A stretch of DNA of 64,000 nt from Paraburkholderia acidisoli. GTDB taxonomy: Bacteria; Pseudomonadota; Gammaproteobacteria; Burkholderiales; Burkholderiaceae. Shown here in pieces: positions 31,801 to 39,489 of this stretch. The position numbers and the translations under genes were made by a program. Positions within the stretch are counted from its first letter, which is position 1; each line of letters begins with the position of its first letter. Below the pieces are notes generated by a model. It ran no database searches. It saw only the letters and a program-made list of their open reading frames with translations, and was not told where the DNA came from. The DNA is taken from positions 1,116,001 through 1,180,000 of the forward strand of contig NZ_CP046916.1 in the NCBI RefSeq assembly GCF_009789675.1, in the 5' to 3' direction.

Positions 31801-34800
31801 CTGGTTCGCGCCCGCGCCGCTGATGTCGAAGCCCGCGCCCACGCCCGCGAGCGTGACGCCGCCCGCCGCCGCGAGCGAGCCGCCCGCGCCCAGTGCGAGC
31901 GTGCCCGCGTTGACGGTCGTGCCGCCCGTGAACGTGTTCGCGCCGGTGAGCGTTTGCGTGCCCGTGCCTTGCTTGACGATACCGCCCGTGCCGCCGATCG
32001 CGCCCGCGAAGGTCTGGTTCGTCGCCGTGCCGAAAGTGAGGCCGTTGGCGCCGAGATTGAGCGCGCTGCCCGCCACGCCGCTCAACGCGCCGATGGTCTG
32101 CGGGCCGCTGGCACCGCTGAGATCGAGCGCCGAGCCCGCGTTCGCGAGCGTGACGTTGCCGGTCGAGGCGAGCGAACCGCCCGCGCCCAGCGCGAGCGTG
32201 CCCGCGTTGACGGTCGTGCCGCCCGTGTAGGTGTTCGCGCCCGTGAGCGTGGCCGTGCCCGTGCCCGCCTTGACGATGCCCGCCGTGCCGCTAATCGCAC
32301 CCGCGAACGTTTCGTTGCCCGCATCGCCGAAAGTCAGCGGATTCGCACCGAGCAGCACGCTCGTGCCGCTCACGCCCGAAAGTCCGGCGATGGTGCGCGC
32401 GCCCGAGGCCGCGCTCAGGTCGAGGCTCGCGCCGGTGCCCGCGAGATTCACGCCGCCGGTCGCGGCCAGCGCGCCCGCGCCCGTGAGTGCGAGCTTGCCC
32501 GCGTTGACGGTGGTGCCGCCCGTGTAGGTGTTCGCGCCCGTGAGCGTCTGCGTGCCCGCGCCTTGCTTGACGAGGCCGCCCGTGCCGCCCACCACGCCCG
32601 CGAAGGTCTGGTTCGTCGCATCGCCGAACGTCAACGCGTTGGCGCCCAGATTGACCGTGCTGCCCGCCACGCCCGCCAGCGCGCCGATGGTCTTGCCCGC
32701 GCCCGCATTGCTGATGTCAAGCGCCGTGCCCGTGTTGGCGAGATTCACGGCGCCCGTGGCCGCGAGCGAGCCGCCCGTGCCGAGCGCGAGCGTACCCGCG
32801 TTGACGGTCGTGCCGCCCGTGTAGGTGTTCGCGCCCGTGAGCGTTTCCGTGCCCGTGCCCGCCTTGACCACGCCGCCCGTGCCATTGATCGCGCCGCCGA
32901 AGGTCTGGTTCGTCGTATCGCCGAACGTCAACGCGTTGGCGCCCAGATTGACCGTGCTGCCCGCCACGCCGCTCAGCGCACCGATGGTCCTGGCCGCGCC
33001 CGCATTGCTGAGGTCGAACGCCGAACCCGCGCCCGCGAGATTCACGGCGCCCGTGGCCGCCAGCGAGCCGCCCGCGCCTAGCGCGAGCGTGCCCGCGTTG
33101 ACGGTCGTGCCGCCCGTGTAGGTGTTCGCGCCCGTGAGCGTGGCCGTGCCCGTGCCCTGCTTGACCGTGCCGCCCGTGCCGCTGATCGCGCCCGCGAAGG
33201 TTTCGTTGCCCGCATCGCCGAACGTCAATGCGTTCGCGCCGAGCAGCACGCTCGTGCCGCTCACGCCCGAGAGTCCGGCGATCGTGCGCGCACCCGAGGC
33301 CGCGCTCAGGTCGAGATTCGCGCCCGCGCCCGCGAGATTCACGCCGCCGGTCGCGGCCAGCGCGCCCGCGCCCGTGAGCGCGAGCTTGCCGGCGTTGACG
33401 GTGGTGCCGCCCGTGTAGGTGTCGGCGGCGCCCAGCGTGAGCGTCGAAGCGCCCGACTTCGTCAGGCCGCCCGCTCCGGAAAGCACGCCGTTCAGCGTGA
33501 GCGCGTTCGAGCCCAGCACGCTCAGGCCGCTGCCCAGCGTGAACGCGTTGGCGAGCGTCGTGGCCGCGCTGCTGTCGAGCGCCGCCGGACCGGTCACGTT
33601 GACGGCGCCCGTGCCGAGCGCCGCGTTGTTGCCCACGCTCAGCGTGCCCGCCGTGAGCGTGGTGCCGCCGCTGAACGTGTTGGCGCCCGTGAGCGATTCC
33701 GTGCCGGTGCCCGCCTTGGTGATGCCGCCCGTGCCCGAGATCGTGCCCGCGTAGGTGTTGGCGTTGGCATCGCCGAACGTGAGCCCGCGCGCGCCCAGCG
33801 CGACCGTGCTGCCCGCCACGCCGTTCAGCGCGCCGATGGTCTGGTTCGCGCTCGCGCCGCTGATATCGAGGCCCGCGCCCGTGTTGGCGAGCGTCACCGC
33901 GCCCGCGGGCGCAAGCGAGCCGCCCGCGCCGAGCGCGAGCGTGCCCGCATTGATCGTCGTGCCGCCCGTGTAACCGTCGACACCCGTGAGCGTGACCGTC
34001 GCCGCGCCGTTCTTCACGAGCGCGCCCGTGCCGCTGATCGCACCGGCCAGCGTGGCCGCGTTGCTGCCGCCGAGCGTGAGCGTGTTCGCGCCGAGATTCA
34101 CCGCGTTGCCGAGCGTCACGCCGGGCGTGCTCGTGTCGAGCGTGCCCGCGCCGCTGAGCGTGAGCGCGCCGGTGCCGAGCGCCGCGTTGTTGCCCGCGAC
34201 GATCGTGCCGCCATTGAGCACGGTGCCGCCGGTGTAGGTATTCGCGCCCGAGAGCGTAAGCGCGTTGGTGCCGGTCTTGGTGAGCGCGCCCGCGCCCGAG
34301 ACCACGCCCGCGAGCGTGAACGCGTTGGTGCCCGAGGCGGTGAGCCCGCTGCCCGCGCCGAGCGTGACCGCATTGCCGATCGCGAGGCCCGCGACGCTGC
34401 TCTGCAACGCGCCGCCCGTGGCCGTGAGCGGCCCCACGCCGAGGCTGTTCGCGTTGTCGATCAAGGCGGTCGCGCCCGCGGCGAGCGTGGCGTCGGCCGC
34501 GCTGGACGCGCCGCTCAGCGTCCAGCTGCCGCTGTCGATCGCGAGATGGTTGAAGTTGATGTAGTTGCTCATGGTGATCGTGCCCGTGGCCTGACCACCC
34601 GAAGCCTGCTGCAGATGCAGCGTGTTGTTGCCGCCCGCGCCGCCGTCGACGATCCCGGCCTGCGCGAACGCGACCGAGAGCCCGACCACGCCCAGCACGT
34701 TCAGCGAAGCGCCCGCGCCCGGCGTGACCGAGGAACCCGTGAGCGCGTTGAACGTATTGGCGCTGTTCGCGCCCATCGACACGCTGCCCACGATGGTGCC

Positions 34801-35511
34801 CGCGTTCGTGAACGTGTTGCCGGTGCCCGCCGTGCCCGACGCCTGCAAGCCGACACGGCCCGTGATCGAGCCGTTGTTGGTGAAATTGGTCTGGCCGCCG
34901 CCATACACCGCGACGCTGGTGCGGTCGCCGGGCGCGACCGTGAGGCCGACCAGCGCCGCCGAGCCGATCGTGCCGTTATTGACGATATTGGTGGTGCCGC
35001 CCACGCCGTTCTGCACGGCGAGCGCCATGCCCGTGAGGTTGTTCAGATTGACCGTGACGAGGCCCGTGGTGCCGTTCATCGTGCCGTTGTTGGTCACGTT
35101 GACGGTGCTGGCATTGCCGTTGCCGATCACGGTGCCGCTCGAGAGCAGGCTCACCGCGCCGAGCAGCGAAGGATCGATCAAGCCGTTATTGTTGAGCGTG
35201 ACGTTGTTGCCGGTGAGCGAGAGCGCGGTGCCCGCGAGACCCAGCAAGACACCCAGATTGGAATCGGAATTGACCGTGGCGACGACGTTATTCGTCGTGC
35301 TCGAAAAACTGGGGGTAAGAAGCGGCGCCGCACCCGCGCACGTGACGACCGCGCCGGTTTGCGTACAGGTTGCATAAGCCGTGCCGGTTATTCCCGCCGA
35401 ACCGCCAATTACGATAATCGTCCCAACCCAGCGAACCGCCGCTGCCCGAAACTGCCCGCGTACCCCGATCGAATGGCCCACGGCAATCCCCCAATTCAAG
35501 AGAAAATCCAA
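22840..35511 (-). CDS. Giant type Va autotransporter adhesin with PATR repeats
   Basis: About 4,223 residues, far above the usual 1,000-1,500 of the family. The N-terminus has an extended signal peptide (hydrophobic core VGTIIVIGGSAGITGTAYA). The passenger contains about 35 passenger-associated transport repeats of the form TLTGANTYTGGTTVNAGTLA, spaced about 99 residues in the most regular part. These build a beta-helix and assist outer-membrane secretion. The last ~275 residues form the autotransporter barrel, from QPVVWAQAYGADSRL to the terminal aromatic in GGRLAWRF needed for BAM recognition. The start is the first in-frame TTG (35511); a GTG at 35481 has a better Shine-Dalgarno (GGGGGA). 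The region is unusually repetitive, with near-identical 594-bp tandem copies inside. Likely role: surface adhesion or biofilm. Long antisense frames exist only because of codon bias. Confidence 0.95.
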   Translation of the reverse strand: MDFLLNWGIAVGHSIGVRGQFRAAAVRWVGTIIVIGGSAGITGTAYATCTQTGAVVTCAGAAPLLTPSFSSTTNNVVATVNSDSNLGVLLGLAGTALSLTGNNVTLNNNGLIDPSLLGAVSLLSSGTVIGNGNASTVNVTNNGTMNGTTGLVTVNLNNLTGMALAVQNGVGGTTNIVNNGTIGSAALVGLTVAPGDRTSVAVYGGGQTNFTNNGSITGRVGLQASGTAGTGNTFTNAGTIVGSVSMGANSANTFNALTGSSVTPGAGASLNVLGVVGLSVAFAQAGIVDGGAGGNNTLHLQQASGGQATGTITMSNYINFNHLAIDSGSWTLSGASSAADATLAAGATALIDNANSLGVGPLTATGGALQSSVAGLAIGNAVTLGAGSGLTASGTNAFTLAGVVSGAGALTKTGTNALTLSGANTYTGGTVLNGGTIVAGNNAALGTGALTLSGAGTLDTSTPGVTLGNAVNLGANTLTLGGSNAATLAGAISGTGALVKNGAATVTLTGVDGYTGGTTINAGTLALGAGGSLAPAGAVTLANTGAGLDISGASANQTIGALNGVAGSTVALGARGLTFGDANANTYAGTISGTGGITKAGTGTESLTGANTFSGGTTLTAGTLSVGNNAALGTGAVNVTGPAALDSSAATTLANAFTLGSGLSVLGSNALTLNGVLSGAGGLTKSGASTLTLGAADTYTGGTTVNAGKLALTGAGALAATGGVNLAGAGANLDLSAASGARTIAGLSGVSGTSVLLGANALTFGDAGNETFAGAISGTGGTVKQGTGTATLTGANTYTGGTTVNAGTLALGAGGSLAATGAVNLAGAGSAFDLSNAGAARTIGALSGVAGSTVNLGANALTFGDTTNQTFGGAINGTGGVVKAGTGTETLTGANTYTGGTTVNAGTLALGTGGSLAATGAVNLANTGTALDISNAGAGKTIGALAGVAGSTVNLGANALTFGDATNQTFAGVVGGTGGLVKQGAGTQTLTGANTYTGGTTVNAGKLALTGAGALAATGGVNLAGTGASLDLSAASGARTIAGLSGVSGTSVLLGANPLTFGDAGNETFAGAISGTAGIVKAGTGTATLTGANTYTGGTTVNAGTLALGAGGSLASTGNVTLANAGSALDLSGASGPQTIGALSGVAGSALNLGANGLTFGTATNQTFAGAIGGTGGIVKQGTGTQTLTGANTFTGGTTVNAGTLALGAGGSLAAAGGVTLAGVGAGFDISGAGANQTIGTLNGVAGSTIALGGNALTFGNAANGVFAGTIGGTGGIVKMGTGAETLTGANTYSGGTTLAGGTLSVGNNAALGTGAVNVTGPAALDSSTATTLANAFTLGSGLSVLGTNPLTLNGVLSGTGGLTKSGASTLTLGAADTYTGGTLVNGGTVALAGNGALAATGGVNLAGTGATLDLSGANGARTIAGLNGVAGSAVNLGANGLTFGDANANTFGGAIGGTGGIVKAGTGTETLTGANTFTGGTTVNAGTLALGAGGSLASTGALTLANTGTTFDISGAGANQTVGALNGAAGSAINLGATTLGFGDAANGTFAGTLAGTGGIVKNGTGVETLNGVNTYSGGTQLNAGGLVLGNDSALGTGTLTLNGPATLDTAAAATLANNVVLGNTLTLPGSNNVTLNGVVSGTGALVKNGATTLTLDGANTYSGGTTLNGGGLVVGNSAALGTGALNVAGAATLDNSAPVTLGNAVALNNGLTVAGNNDLTLGGAITGTGALTKNGAATLTLDGTNSYSGGTTLNGGGLVAGSDAALGTGAVTVAGAATLDSDKAVTLGNNFTLNSGLTVAGSNDVVLNGVLAGTGSLTKDGAATLTLNGANTYTGGTNINAGTLALGANASLAATGIVDVNQGAVFDLSAGNGQQQFGTLVGGGTVLLGGNNLTLGSAADGTFSGAIGGTGSLTKIGTGTETLTGANTYTGGTTINAGTLALGAGGSLSPTGAVNLPNAGTAFDISGASGAQTIGGLSGVAGSTVALGGNGLTFGDAGNETFGGTLTGTAGIVKAGTGTETLTGANTYTGGTTIDAGTLALGAGGSLAAAGGVNLANAGTTFDLGAASGPQTIAGLSGVAGTTVALGGNGLTFGDAGNETFGGAITGTGGVVKAGSGTATLTGANTYTGGTTVSAGTLAIGAGGSLAATGGVNLANAGAALDLSGASNPQTIAGLSGVAGSTVALGGNTLAFGDAANETFGGSIDGTGGLVKQGTGTATLTGANTYTGGTTVDAGTLALGAGGSLAADGGVNLANAGAALDLSGASGPQTLAGLSGVAGTTVALGGNGLTFGDAGDETFGGALTGTGGIVKAGSGIATLTGANTYTGGTTVSAGTLAIGAGGSLAATGGVNLANAGAALDLSGASNPQTIAGLSGVAGSTVALGGNTLAFGDAANETFGGSIDGTGGLVKQGTGTATLTGANTYTGGTTVDAGTLALGAGGSLAADGGVNLANAGAMLDLGAASGPQTIAGLSGVAGTTVALGGNGLTFGDAGNETFGGALTGTGGIVKAGSGIATLTGVNTYTGGTTVDAGTLAIGAGGSLAASGGVNLANAGAALDVSGATNAQTIAGLSGVAGSTVALGANTLTFGDAANETFGGSIDGTGGIVKQGSGTATLTGANTLTGATTVNAGTLALAADGSLSSSDVTLANAGAALDVSGATAGTVPTIGALNGVGGTTVDLGDTTLALGSASNGSFGGTIGGTGGLVKQGTGTETLTGANTFTGGTTINAGTLAIGAGGSLAPTGGVNVAGAGAGLDISGATTPQTIGALNGAGGSTVNLGGNTLAFGDASDGAYAGTIGGTGGIVKNGTGTETLSGASTYSGGTTLNAGGIVVGNNAALGTGAVTVNGPATLDSSTATTLGNNFTLNNGLTVAGTNDLTLDGVLSGTGSLTKEGAATLTLNGANTYTGGTTIDAGTLALGANASLASTGIVDVNQGATFDLSAGNGQQQFGTLVGSGNVILGSNDLTLGSATDGTYSGAIGGSGSLTKVGTGTETLTGANTYTGGTTIDTGTLALGPGGSLSPTGSVDLANAGTTFDIGPSSGAQTIGALSGVGGSTVNLGGNALTFGDGGNETFGGTLQGTGGIVKAGGGTETLTGANTFTGGTTIDGGTLAIGAGGSLAPTGGVNVAGAGTSFDISGATTPQTIGALNGVGGATVNLGGNTLALGDASDATYAGTIGGTGGIVKQGTGSETLTGANTYSGGTTLASGTLDVGNDAALGTGALTVTGGTLDSTTATTLANNVGLTSGLTVGGTNDLTLNGAVTGAGGLTKNGAATLTLGGTDTFTGPTQVNGGTLALAGNGTLSGTSDVDLANAGTALDVSGAASSTAGAPAIGALNGVGGSTVNLGGTTLTLGNTANPADNGTFGGTIQGSGGITKAGGGSETLTGANTYTGATTVDAGTLALAGNGTLSDSTNVNLANAGTTLDTSGAATGATPTVGSLSGVAGSNVNLGGSTLTLGGGSDGSYAGTIAGTGGIVKAGAGTQTLSGANTYSGGTTLSGGTLVAGSNTALGTGTLTVSAPATLDAATAVNLANNVELDSTATLGGSADTTLSGVVAGTGAIVKNGAADLTLTGNNGYTGGTTLNAGTLTVGSNTALGTGALTLNGGSLALGTAGGAPLDVSVGSLDGAAGSTVNLGSSNLNVNGGGTYGGTLAGTGSLTKTGADTTLDLTGTNTYSGPTTVSGGTLNVDGSVASSIASVNAGGTLGGSGTVGGLIVHSGGTAAALTPGSSLNVAGNVTFDPGSTFSVGVNPTQTGSIAATGTTTLGGGTVAVTAAQGIYTPSTQYPILTSTGGVTGTYTAATANLPFLTPSLTYDPTHVYLSFSANTAALTSVATTPNESSVATVVGSMPTTTLTSAVLSSTDANTARAAFNMIDGQIVADAKSVFLLDTRYLRDAVTDRLRQGLGPTSGPLAALSSGPALCDRHTTNGQAGGSQEACVDQRPYQPVVWAQAYGADSRLAGQNDTAGLDRTTAGVIGGADMALNDRWRVGAAGGFAHSSLENGLNSSASVDTYHLALYGGAQWGPVGVRLGASYTWNDVTENRYPAFQGFSDHSSADYDARAAQVFGEVGYAIPVNRFAVEPFAGLAYVNLHTDGFTESGGASALRSQGDSDNVGFSTLGLRVATRLGELPLASMSAHAMVGWRHAFGNTEPASTLAFVDGGSTFSVTGVPIARDTAVLELGVDANLAKNLTFGVAYSGQYGGGSHDNAIGGRLAWRF
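27941..29128 (-). repeat. 594-bp tandem duplication within the autotransporter passenger
   Basis: Two adjacent 594-bp blocks (27941-28534 and 28535-29128), each two 297-bp (99-residue) repeat units. The second half of each block appears identical and the first half nearly so. This is a recent in-frame expansion. The flanking 297-bp units are more diverged. Confidence 0.9.
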
Positions 35512-35513
35512 CC

Positions 35514-35561
35514 GCTTTTAAATCGACTTTTAAACGCGCTTAAAACCGCGTATTAAAATGG
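35514..35561. repeat. Four 12-bp AT-rich repeats just upstream of the autotransporter start
   Basis: GCTTTTAAATCG, ACTTTTAAACGC, GCTTAAAACCGC and GTATTAAAATGG lie head to tail from 35514 to 35561, immediately before the start codon. They occupy the leader/promoter zone of the adhesin gene and may bind a regulator. Confidence 0.6.
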
Positions 35562-36128
35562 CAGCACTCGACCCGCCCCGTCCCGGCGGGACAGGCGTTG
35601 CAGGCGCTCGTTGCAGACGCTGCGCGGGCGCAATCGCCGCCCGCGTGGCGGTTCGCCGCGCGGGCCGCTTCGGCCGCGCGTCGAGCGCGCACGCATTCCC
35701 GGCGCGGTTTCAGGCGCCGTCAGCGAGCAGGACGAGTGATAAAAACCGGGGAGCCGGGATCCGGCTCGTTACGGTTCAGGCTGGAGAATCAGGCGATTCC
35801 ATCATTAACGCCTCCCTGGTATTTCTTTGGAATAAATTGTTAGGAACATTCGCATTCGTTCCGAGCATAGCCAAATATCGGATTACTGCAAGCTTAAAAT
35901 GCAGAATCGTTATTTATTTTGCTCAATGCATACGTCCCCGGTAAATCTAACGTTTCAATTGGCGTTCCCGGCACGAATGACTTCCCGATTAATGCGTTAT
36001 TAATCGGTCAATAAGAAAAAAGCATGACGAATGGCACGCGCGAATCGGCAAAAAATGCAGATCGACGGCAACACGCGGGAAAGCTTTCGAAATAGCGGGA
36101 AAGGCGGAGCCGGGAGCGGTCACGGCGG

Positions 36129-36158
36129 AAAAAAAGACGCCGGGCTCGAGGCCCGGCG
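36129..36158 (-). terminator. Intrinsic terminator downstream of tehA-like gene
   Basis: On the minus strand an 8-bp perfect stem CGCCGGGC/GCCCGGCG with a 5-base loop is followed by TCTTTTTTT. It lies about 205 bp past the tehA-like stop codon. Confidence 0.8.
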
Positions 36159-36363
36159 CGGAATTCGCAGGAGAGGCAAGCATGCCCGGCACTCCTACGA
36201 CGTGTTGAGCGCCTATTCTGATTGTTTTCGCGATAGCGGCCGTGATTGAGATCAAGGCCAGTGCCGGGCTTGCGAGGTTTATTTGATCTGATACAGATTT
36301 GCGCGGTACGCGGCGGCCCGTTGCCGGGCGAACCCGCCGCGCGCAGCGCGCTGCGCCGTTCGC

Positions 36364-37377
36364 TCAGTGCGCGGCGGCCTTCAGCGGCAGCAACCGGCCT
36401 TCCACCAGCAGCGCGAGCGTCTTGACGATCAGCACGGCGAACACGGCGTTCGAGGCGAGGAACAGCGCGAAGGCGAGTTCGTGCATCCAGGCCGGTGCGC
36501 CGCCGCGTTGCGCGATCAGCATGGCGAGCGTCGGCAGAGCAGCCGTGCCGAAGCTGAAGGCCCAGTACGACGGCGTGAAGCTTTGCGAACGAATCCACGG
36601 CAGCAGACGCGCCAGCAGCAGTGCCTGATAGAGACCGTAGCCGAGCAACGCGTAGCCGATCAGGCTCGCGGCGCCCGAGCCCACGGGAGGAAAGCCCGTG
36701 CCCGTGATCGCCATCCACGCCACGCCGCCCACCACGGGCGGCGCGAGCTGCACGCCCAGCGTCGGGCGCAGCGCGGGGGCCAGCGGTGCGCCGAGCGCCG
36801 CGCGGTTGAGCAGCTTCGACTCGATCGCGAGCCACGAGAGCACGCCCGCGCCGAAGAACAGCGCGGCCAGTTGCGGAAAGCCGAACGCGGCGGCCGAGGT
36901 GGCGGAAACGAAGCCAGCGGCGACCGTCGGCAGATAGATGGCGGGCGTCACGAGTTCCGCGTTGCGCGCGCCCTGCCAGAGGCGGCCATGCAACGCGACG
37001 CCCACGGCGAGTTGCGCCACCGTGCCGGCCGCGAACAGCGCGAGACCGAGTTCGTGCGACCAGGCGTTGAGGGCCTGCGCCGCGAGCATCGTCGAAACCG
37101 GGCCGAGCGCCACGAACGACGACTGCACTTCGTGGCGCCATTCGTCGCGCGCGGCGTCACGGTGCGCGACCCACTTGAGCGCATAAAGGGCCATGACCAC
37201 GACCCACACGGCGAGCGCCGCGACGGTCGCGAGCGTGGCCGCGCCCGCGGGCACTTGCCAGAGTTTTGCGGCCACGCGCCAGGCACCCGCCAGCGCGAGC
37301 ATGCCCACGGCAATGCCGAAGAACCCGGCGGGCATCGGCGCGAGTCTTGCCAACTGTCTTGCCAAACGTGCATTCAT
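36364..37377 (-). CDS. tehA: TehA/SLAC1-family (TDT) membrane transporter
   Basis: 337 residues with about ten hydrophobic helices in five hairpins, the TehA/SLAC1 fold. The N-terminal LARLAPMPAGFFGIAVGMLALAG and the internal PTVAAGFVSATSAAAFG and FTPSYWAFSFGTAALPTLAM blocks are family hallmarks. Homologues conduct anions or export C4-dicarboxylates, sulfite or tellurite-related species; substrate not predictable here. GGAG lies 8 nt before the ATG. It is monocistronic, ending at a clear terminator at 36129-36158. Confidence 0.9.
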   Translation of the reverse strand: MNARLARQLARLAPMPAGFFGIAVGMLALAGAWRVAAKLWQVPAGAATLATVAALAVWVVVMALYALKWVAHRDAARDEWRHEVQSSFVALGPVSTMLAAQALNAWSHELGLALFAAGTVAQLAVGVALHGRLWQGARNAELVTPAIYLPTVAAGFVSATSAAAFGFPQLAALFFGAGVLSWLAIESKLLNRAALGAPLAPALRPTLGVQLAPPVVGGVAWMAITGTGFPPVGSGAASLIGYALLGYGLYQALLLARLLPWIRSQSFTPSYWAFSFGTAALPTLAMLIAQRGGAPAWMHELAFALFLASNAVFAVLIVKTLALLVEGRLLPLKAAAH

Positions 37378-37556
37378 GATGTCACTCCTCGAAATCGGAG
37401 ACGGCGCATGCCGCCTGTCGCTGGGAGTGACTTTAGGCGCGTGACGCCCGCGTGCGAATGCCGCACGGGCTCAACGCTATGCCCGATCGTCTCATCGACG
37501 AAAACCGTTGTTCCATGGCGCGCCGGCGCCGCGCCGAAGCCAGACGCCGAGCGCGC

Positions 37557-38510
37557 TCAAAACGCCCCGCGCGCCTCGCGCCGCACGGCCTGCGGCGGCA
37601 CGCCAAAGCCGCGCTGGAACGCCTCGCGCATGTGGCGGCGGTCGCGAAAGCCGGTCTCGCGCGCGATCACGTCGAGCGGGTGCGTGCTGCGCTCGATCAT
37701 GAGCCGCGCCGCTTCCAGCCGCAGCCCTTCCACGGCGCGCGCGGGCGACTGACCGGTTTCGGCCGTGAACACGCGGCTGAACTGGCGCGGGCTCAGATGC
37801 ACGGCCTCGGCCAGTTCTTCCACCGTGAGCGCGCGGCCCAGGTTGCGCCGCGCATAGTCGAGCGCGTTCTGGATGCGGTCCGACTTCGGCGCGAGATCGA
37901 GCATTTCCGAATGCTGCGACTGGCCGCCCGAACGCCGTTGATGCATGACGAGCTTGTGCGCGACCGAGCGCGCGGCATCCGCGCCCAGATCGCGCTCCAC
38001 CATGGCGAGCGCGAGATCGAGCCCCGCCGTCATGCCCGCCGAGGTCCACACGCCGCTGTCTTCCACATAGATGCGATCGTCTTCCACGCGCACGTCCGGA
38101 AAGCGCATCTGCATCTCGCGAGCGAAAAACCAGTGCGTGCTGGCGCGCCGCCCTGCGAGCAGCCCCGCCTCGGCAAGCACGAAACCGCCGGTGCAGATGC
38201 CCGCCATGCGCCGCGCGTGCGCGCTGGCCTCGCGCAGGAACGCGAGCGTTTGCGGCGACGCGGGCGAGCTGAGCGGATCGTTCACGCCCGGCACGATCCA
38301 CGTGTCGATGCCGCTTTGCGCAGGCGGCGGCGCGGGTTGCGTGCTCACGCTCATGCCGAGCGAGGAGCGCACCTCGCCACCTTCGATCGAATAGTTCTCG
38401 ATCGAATAGAACGGCGCGCTCGCGCCGAGGTTCGTATGTTCGAAAACGCTTTGCGTGGCGATCGTCATCACCTGAAAGCCTTCGTTCAGCAAGTAGCCGA
38501 TGCGATGCAT
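37557..38510 (-). CDS. GlxA-family regulator (DJ-1/PfpI domain + AraC HTH)
   Basis: 317 residues. The start MHRIGYLLNEGFQV (38510) is supported by AAGGAGAG 8 nt upstream. The N-terminal DJ-1/PfpI-like domain contains RMAGICTGGFVLAEAGLL, with the Cys at the nucleophile-elbow position, and RRASTHWFFAREMQMRFP. The C-terminal AraC domain has ALTVEELAEAVHLSPRQFSR and LDVIARETGFRDRRHMREAF. Such regulators respond to small metabolites or stress. It is divergent from a short-chain dehydrogenase 168 bp away, its most likely target. Confidence 0.93.
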   Translation of the reverse strand: MHRIGYLLNEGFQVMTIATQSVFEHTNLGASAPFYSIENYSIEGGEVRSSLGMSVSTQPAPPPAQSGIDTWIVPGVNDPLSSPASPQTLAFLREASAHARRMAGICTGGFVLAEAGLLAGRRASTHWFFAREMQMRFPDVRVEDDRIYVEDSGVWTSAGMTAGLDLALAMVERDLGADAARSVAHKLVMHQRRSGGQSQHSEMLDLAPKSDRIQNALDYARRNLGRALTVEELAEAVHLSPRQFSRVFTAETGQSPARAVEGLRLEAARLMIERSTHPLDVIARETGFRDRRHMREAFQRGFGVPPQAVRREARGAF

Positions 38511-38678
38511 GCGCCGCTCTCCTTTTGCTTCGATCGCCAATGCGCCCGTTGTCCGAAATCGGTCGATGGCATGAAACATGACCCTATACGTCATTTGAGA
38601 CATCGTCAACCGCGACCACAATGGCTTCACCCGGACGTCGTCGCGACGTTCCGACAACCCTTCGAGGACACACGCATC

Positions 38679-39443
38679 ATGAAAACCAGCGGCAACACTA
38701 TCTTCATCACGGGCGGCACGTCGGGCATCGGACGCGGGCTCGCCGAAGCGTTCCACCAGCGCGGCAACACGGTGATCGTCGCGGGCCGCCGCCGCGCGCT
38801 GCTCGACGAGATCGCCCGGGCGAATCCCGGCATCGACACGGTCGAACTCGACATCACCAACGCCGACGACATTCGCCGCGTGGCGCAGGACGTGATCGCG
38901 CGCCATCCGTCGCTCAATGTCGTCATCAACAACGCGGGCATCATGCCGTTCGACGACGCCGCCAGCGGCGCGCTCGACGACGCGCTGGCCGTGCATCTGG
39001 TCGAAACGAATCTGCTCGGCCCGGTGCGCGTGAGCGCCGCGTTCGTGGAGCACCTCAAGCGCCAGTCCGCCGCGACGATCGTCAACAACAGTTCCGTGCT
39101 CGCCTACGTGCCGCTCGCGCAAACCGCGCTCTACTCGGCGACCAAGGCCGCGATTCACTCGTATTCGCTCTCGCAGCGCTTCATGCTGCGCAACACGAGC
39201 GTGCGCGTGCTCGAAATCGCGCCGCCGTGGGTGGACACCGACCTGATCCGCAAGAGCGGCGACCCGCGCGCGATGCCACTCGAACCGTTCATTGCCGAGA
39301 CGATGGCCGCGTTCGAAGGCGCGAGCACCGAAGTGCTGGTGAGCGCCGCGCGCATGTTCCGCGACAACGCGGGGCCGAACGAGCACGCGTTTATCGACCA
39401 GTTCAATCAGATGATCGAGAGCGAACCGTTGCCCGTGGCGTAA
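38679..39443 (+). CDS. Classical short-chain dehydrogenase/reductase (DltE-like)
   Basis: 254 residues from the ATG at 38679. The N-terminal NAD(P) motif is TGGTSGIG, NNAG follows in LNVVINNAGIMPFDD, and the catalytic Ser and YxxxK appear in NNSSVLAYVPLAQTALYSATK. The C-terminus VLEIAPPWVDTDLIRKSGDP resembles the DltE/YjgI-like group that pairs with GlxA- or LysR-type regulators. Substrate unknown. The start is placed by length and by GAGGA upstream. A hairpin with a U-tract follows 25 bp after the stop. Confidence 0.93.
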   Translation: MKTSGNTIFITGGTSGIGRGLAEAFHQRGNTVIVAGRRRALLDEIARANPGIDTVELDITNADDIRRVAQDVIARHPSLNVVINNAGIMPFDDAASGALDDALAVHLVETNLLGPVRVSAAFVEHLKRQSAATIVNNSSVLAYVPLAQTALYSATKAAIHSYSLSQRFMLRNTSVRVLEIAPPWVDTDLIRKSGDPRAMPLEPFIAETMAAFEGASTEVLVSAARMFRDNAGPNEHAFIDQFNQMIESEPLPVA

Positions 39444-39467
39444 AAGCGCGAGCAAATGGCGGGCGGC

Positions 39468-39489
39468 GCGAGCGCGTCGTTCGCTTTTT
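39468..39489 (+). terminator. Intrinsic terminator after the SDR gene
   Basis: GCGAGCG/CGTTCGC stem (one G-U pair) with a 3-base loop, followed by TTTTTC, beginning 25 bp past the SDR stop. Confidence 0.6.

Larger units (their letters stand above)
35512..36363. other. AT-rich intergenic region upstream of the autotransporter
   Basis: 852 bp without a credible gene. It contains the 12-bp repeats, an AT-rich stretch at about 35810-36020 likely to hold the adhesin promoter, and the intrinsic terminator of the tehA-like gene at 36129-36158. Short open frames across it run through the terminator hairpin and lack typical codon use. Confidence 0.6.

Noticed and set aside
35989..36255. 88-codon minus-strand frame in the intergenic region
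   Set aside because: It runs through the intrinsic terminator hairpin and lacks host codon bias.
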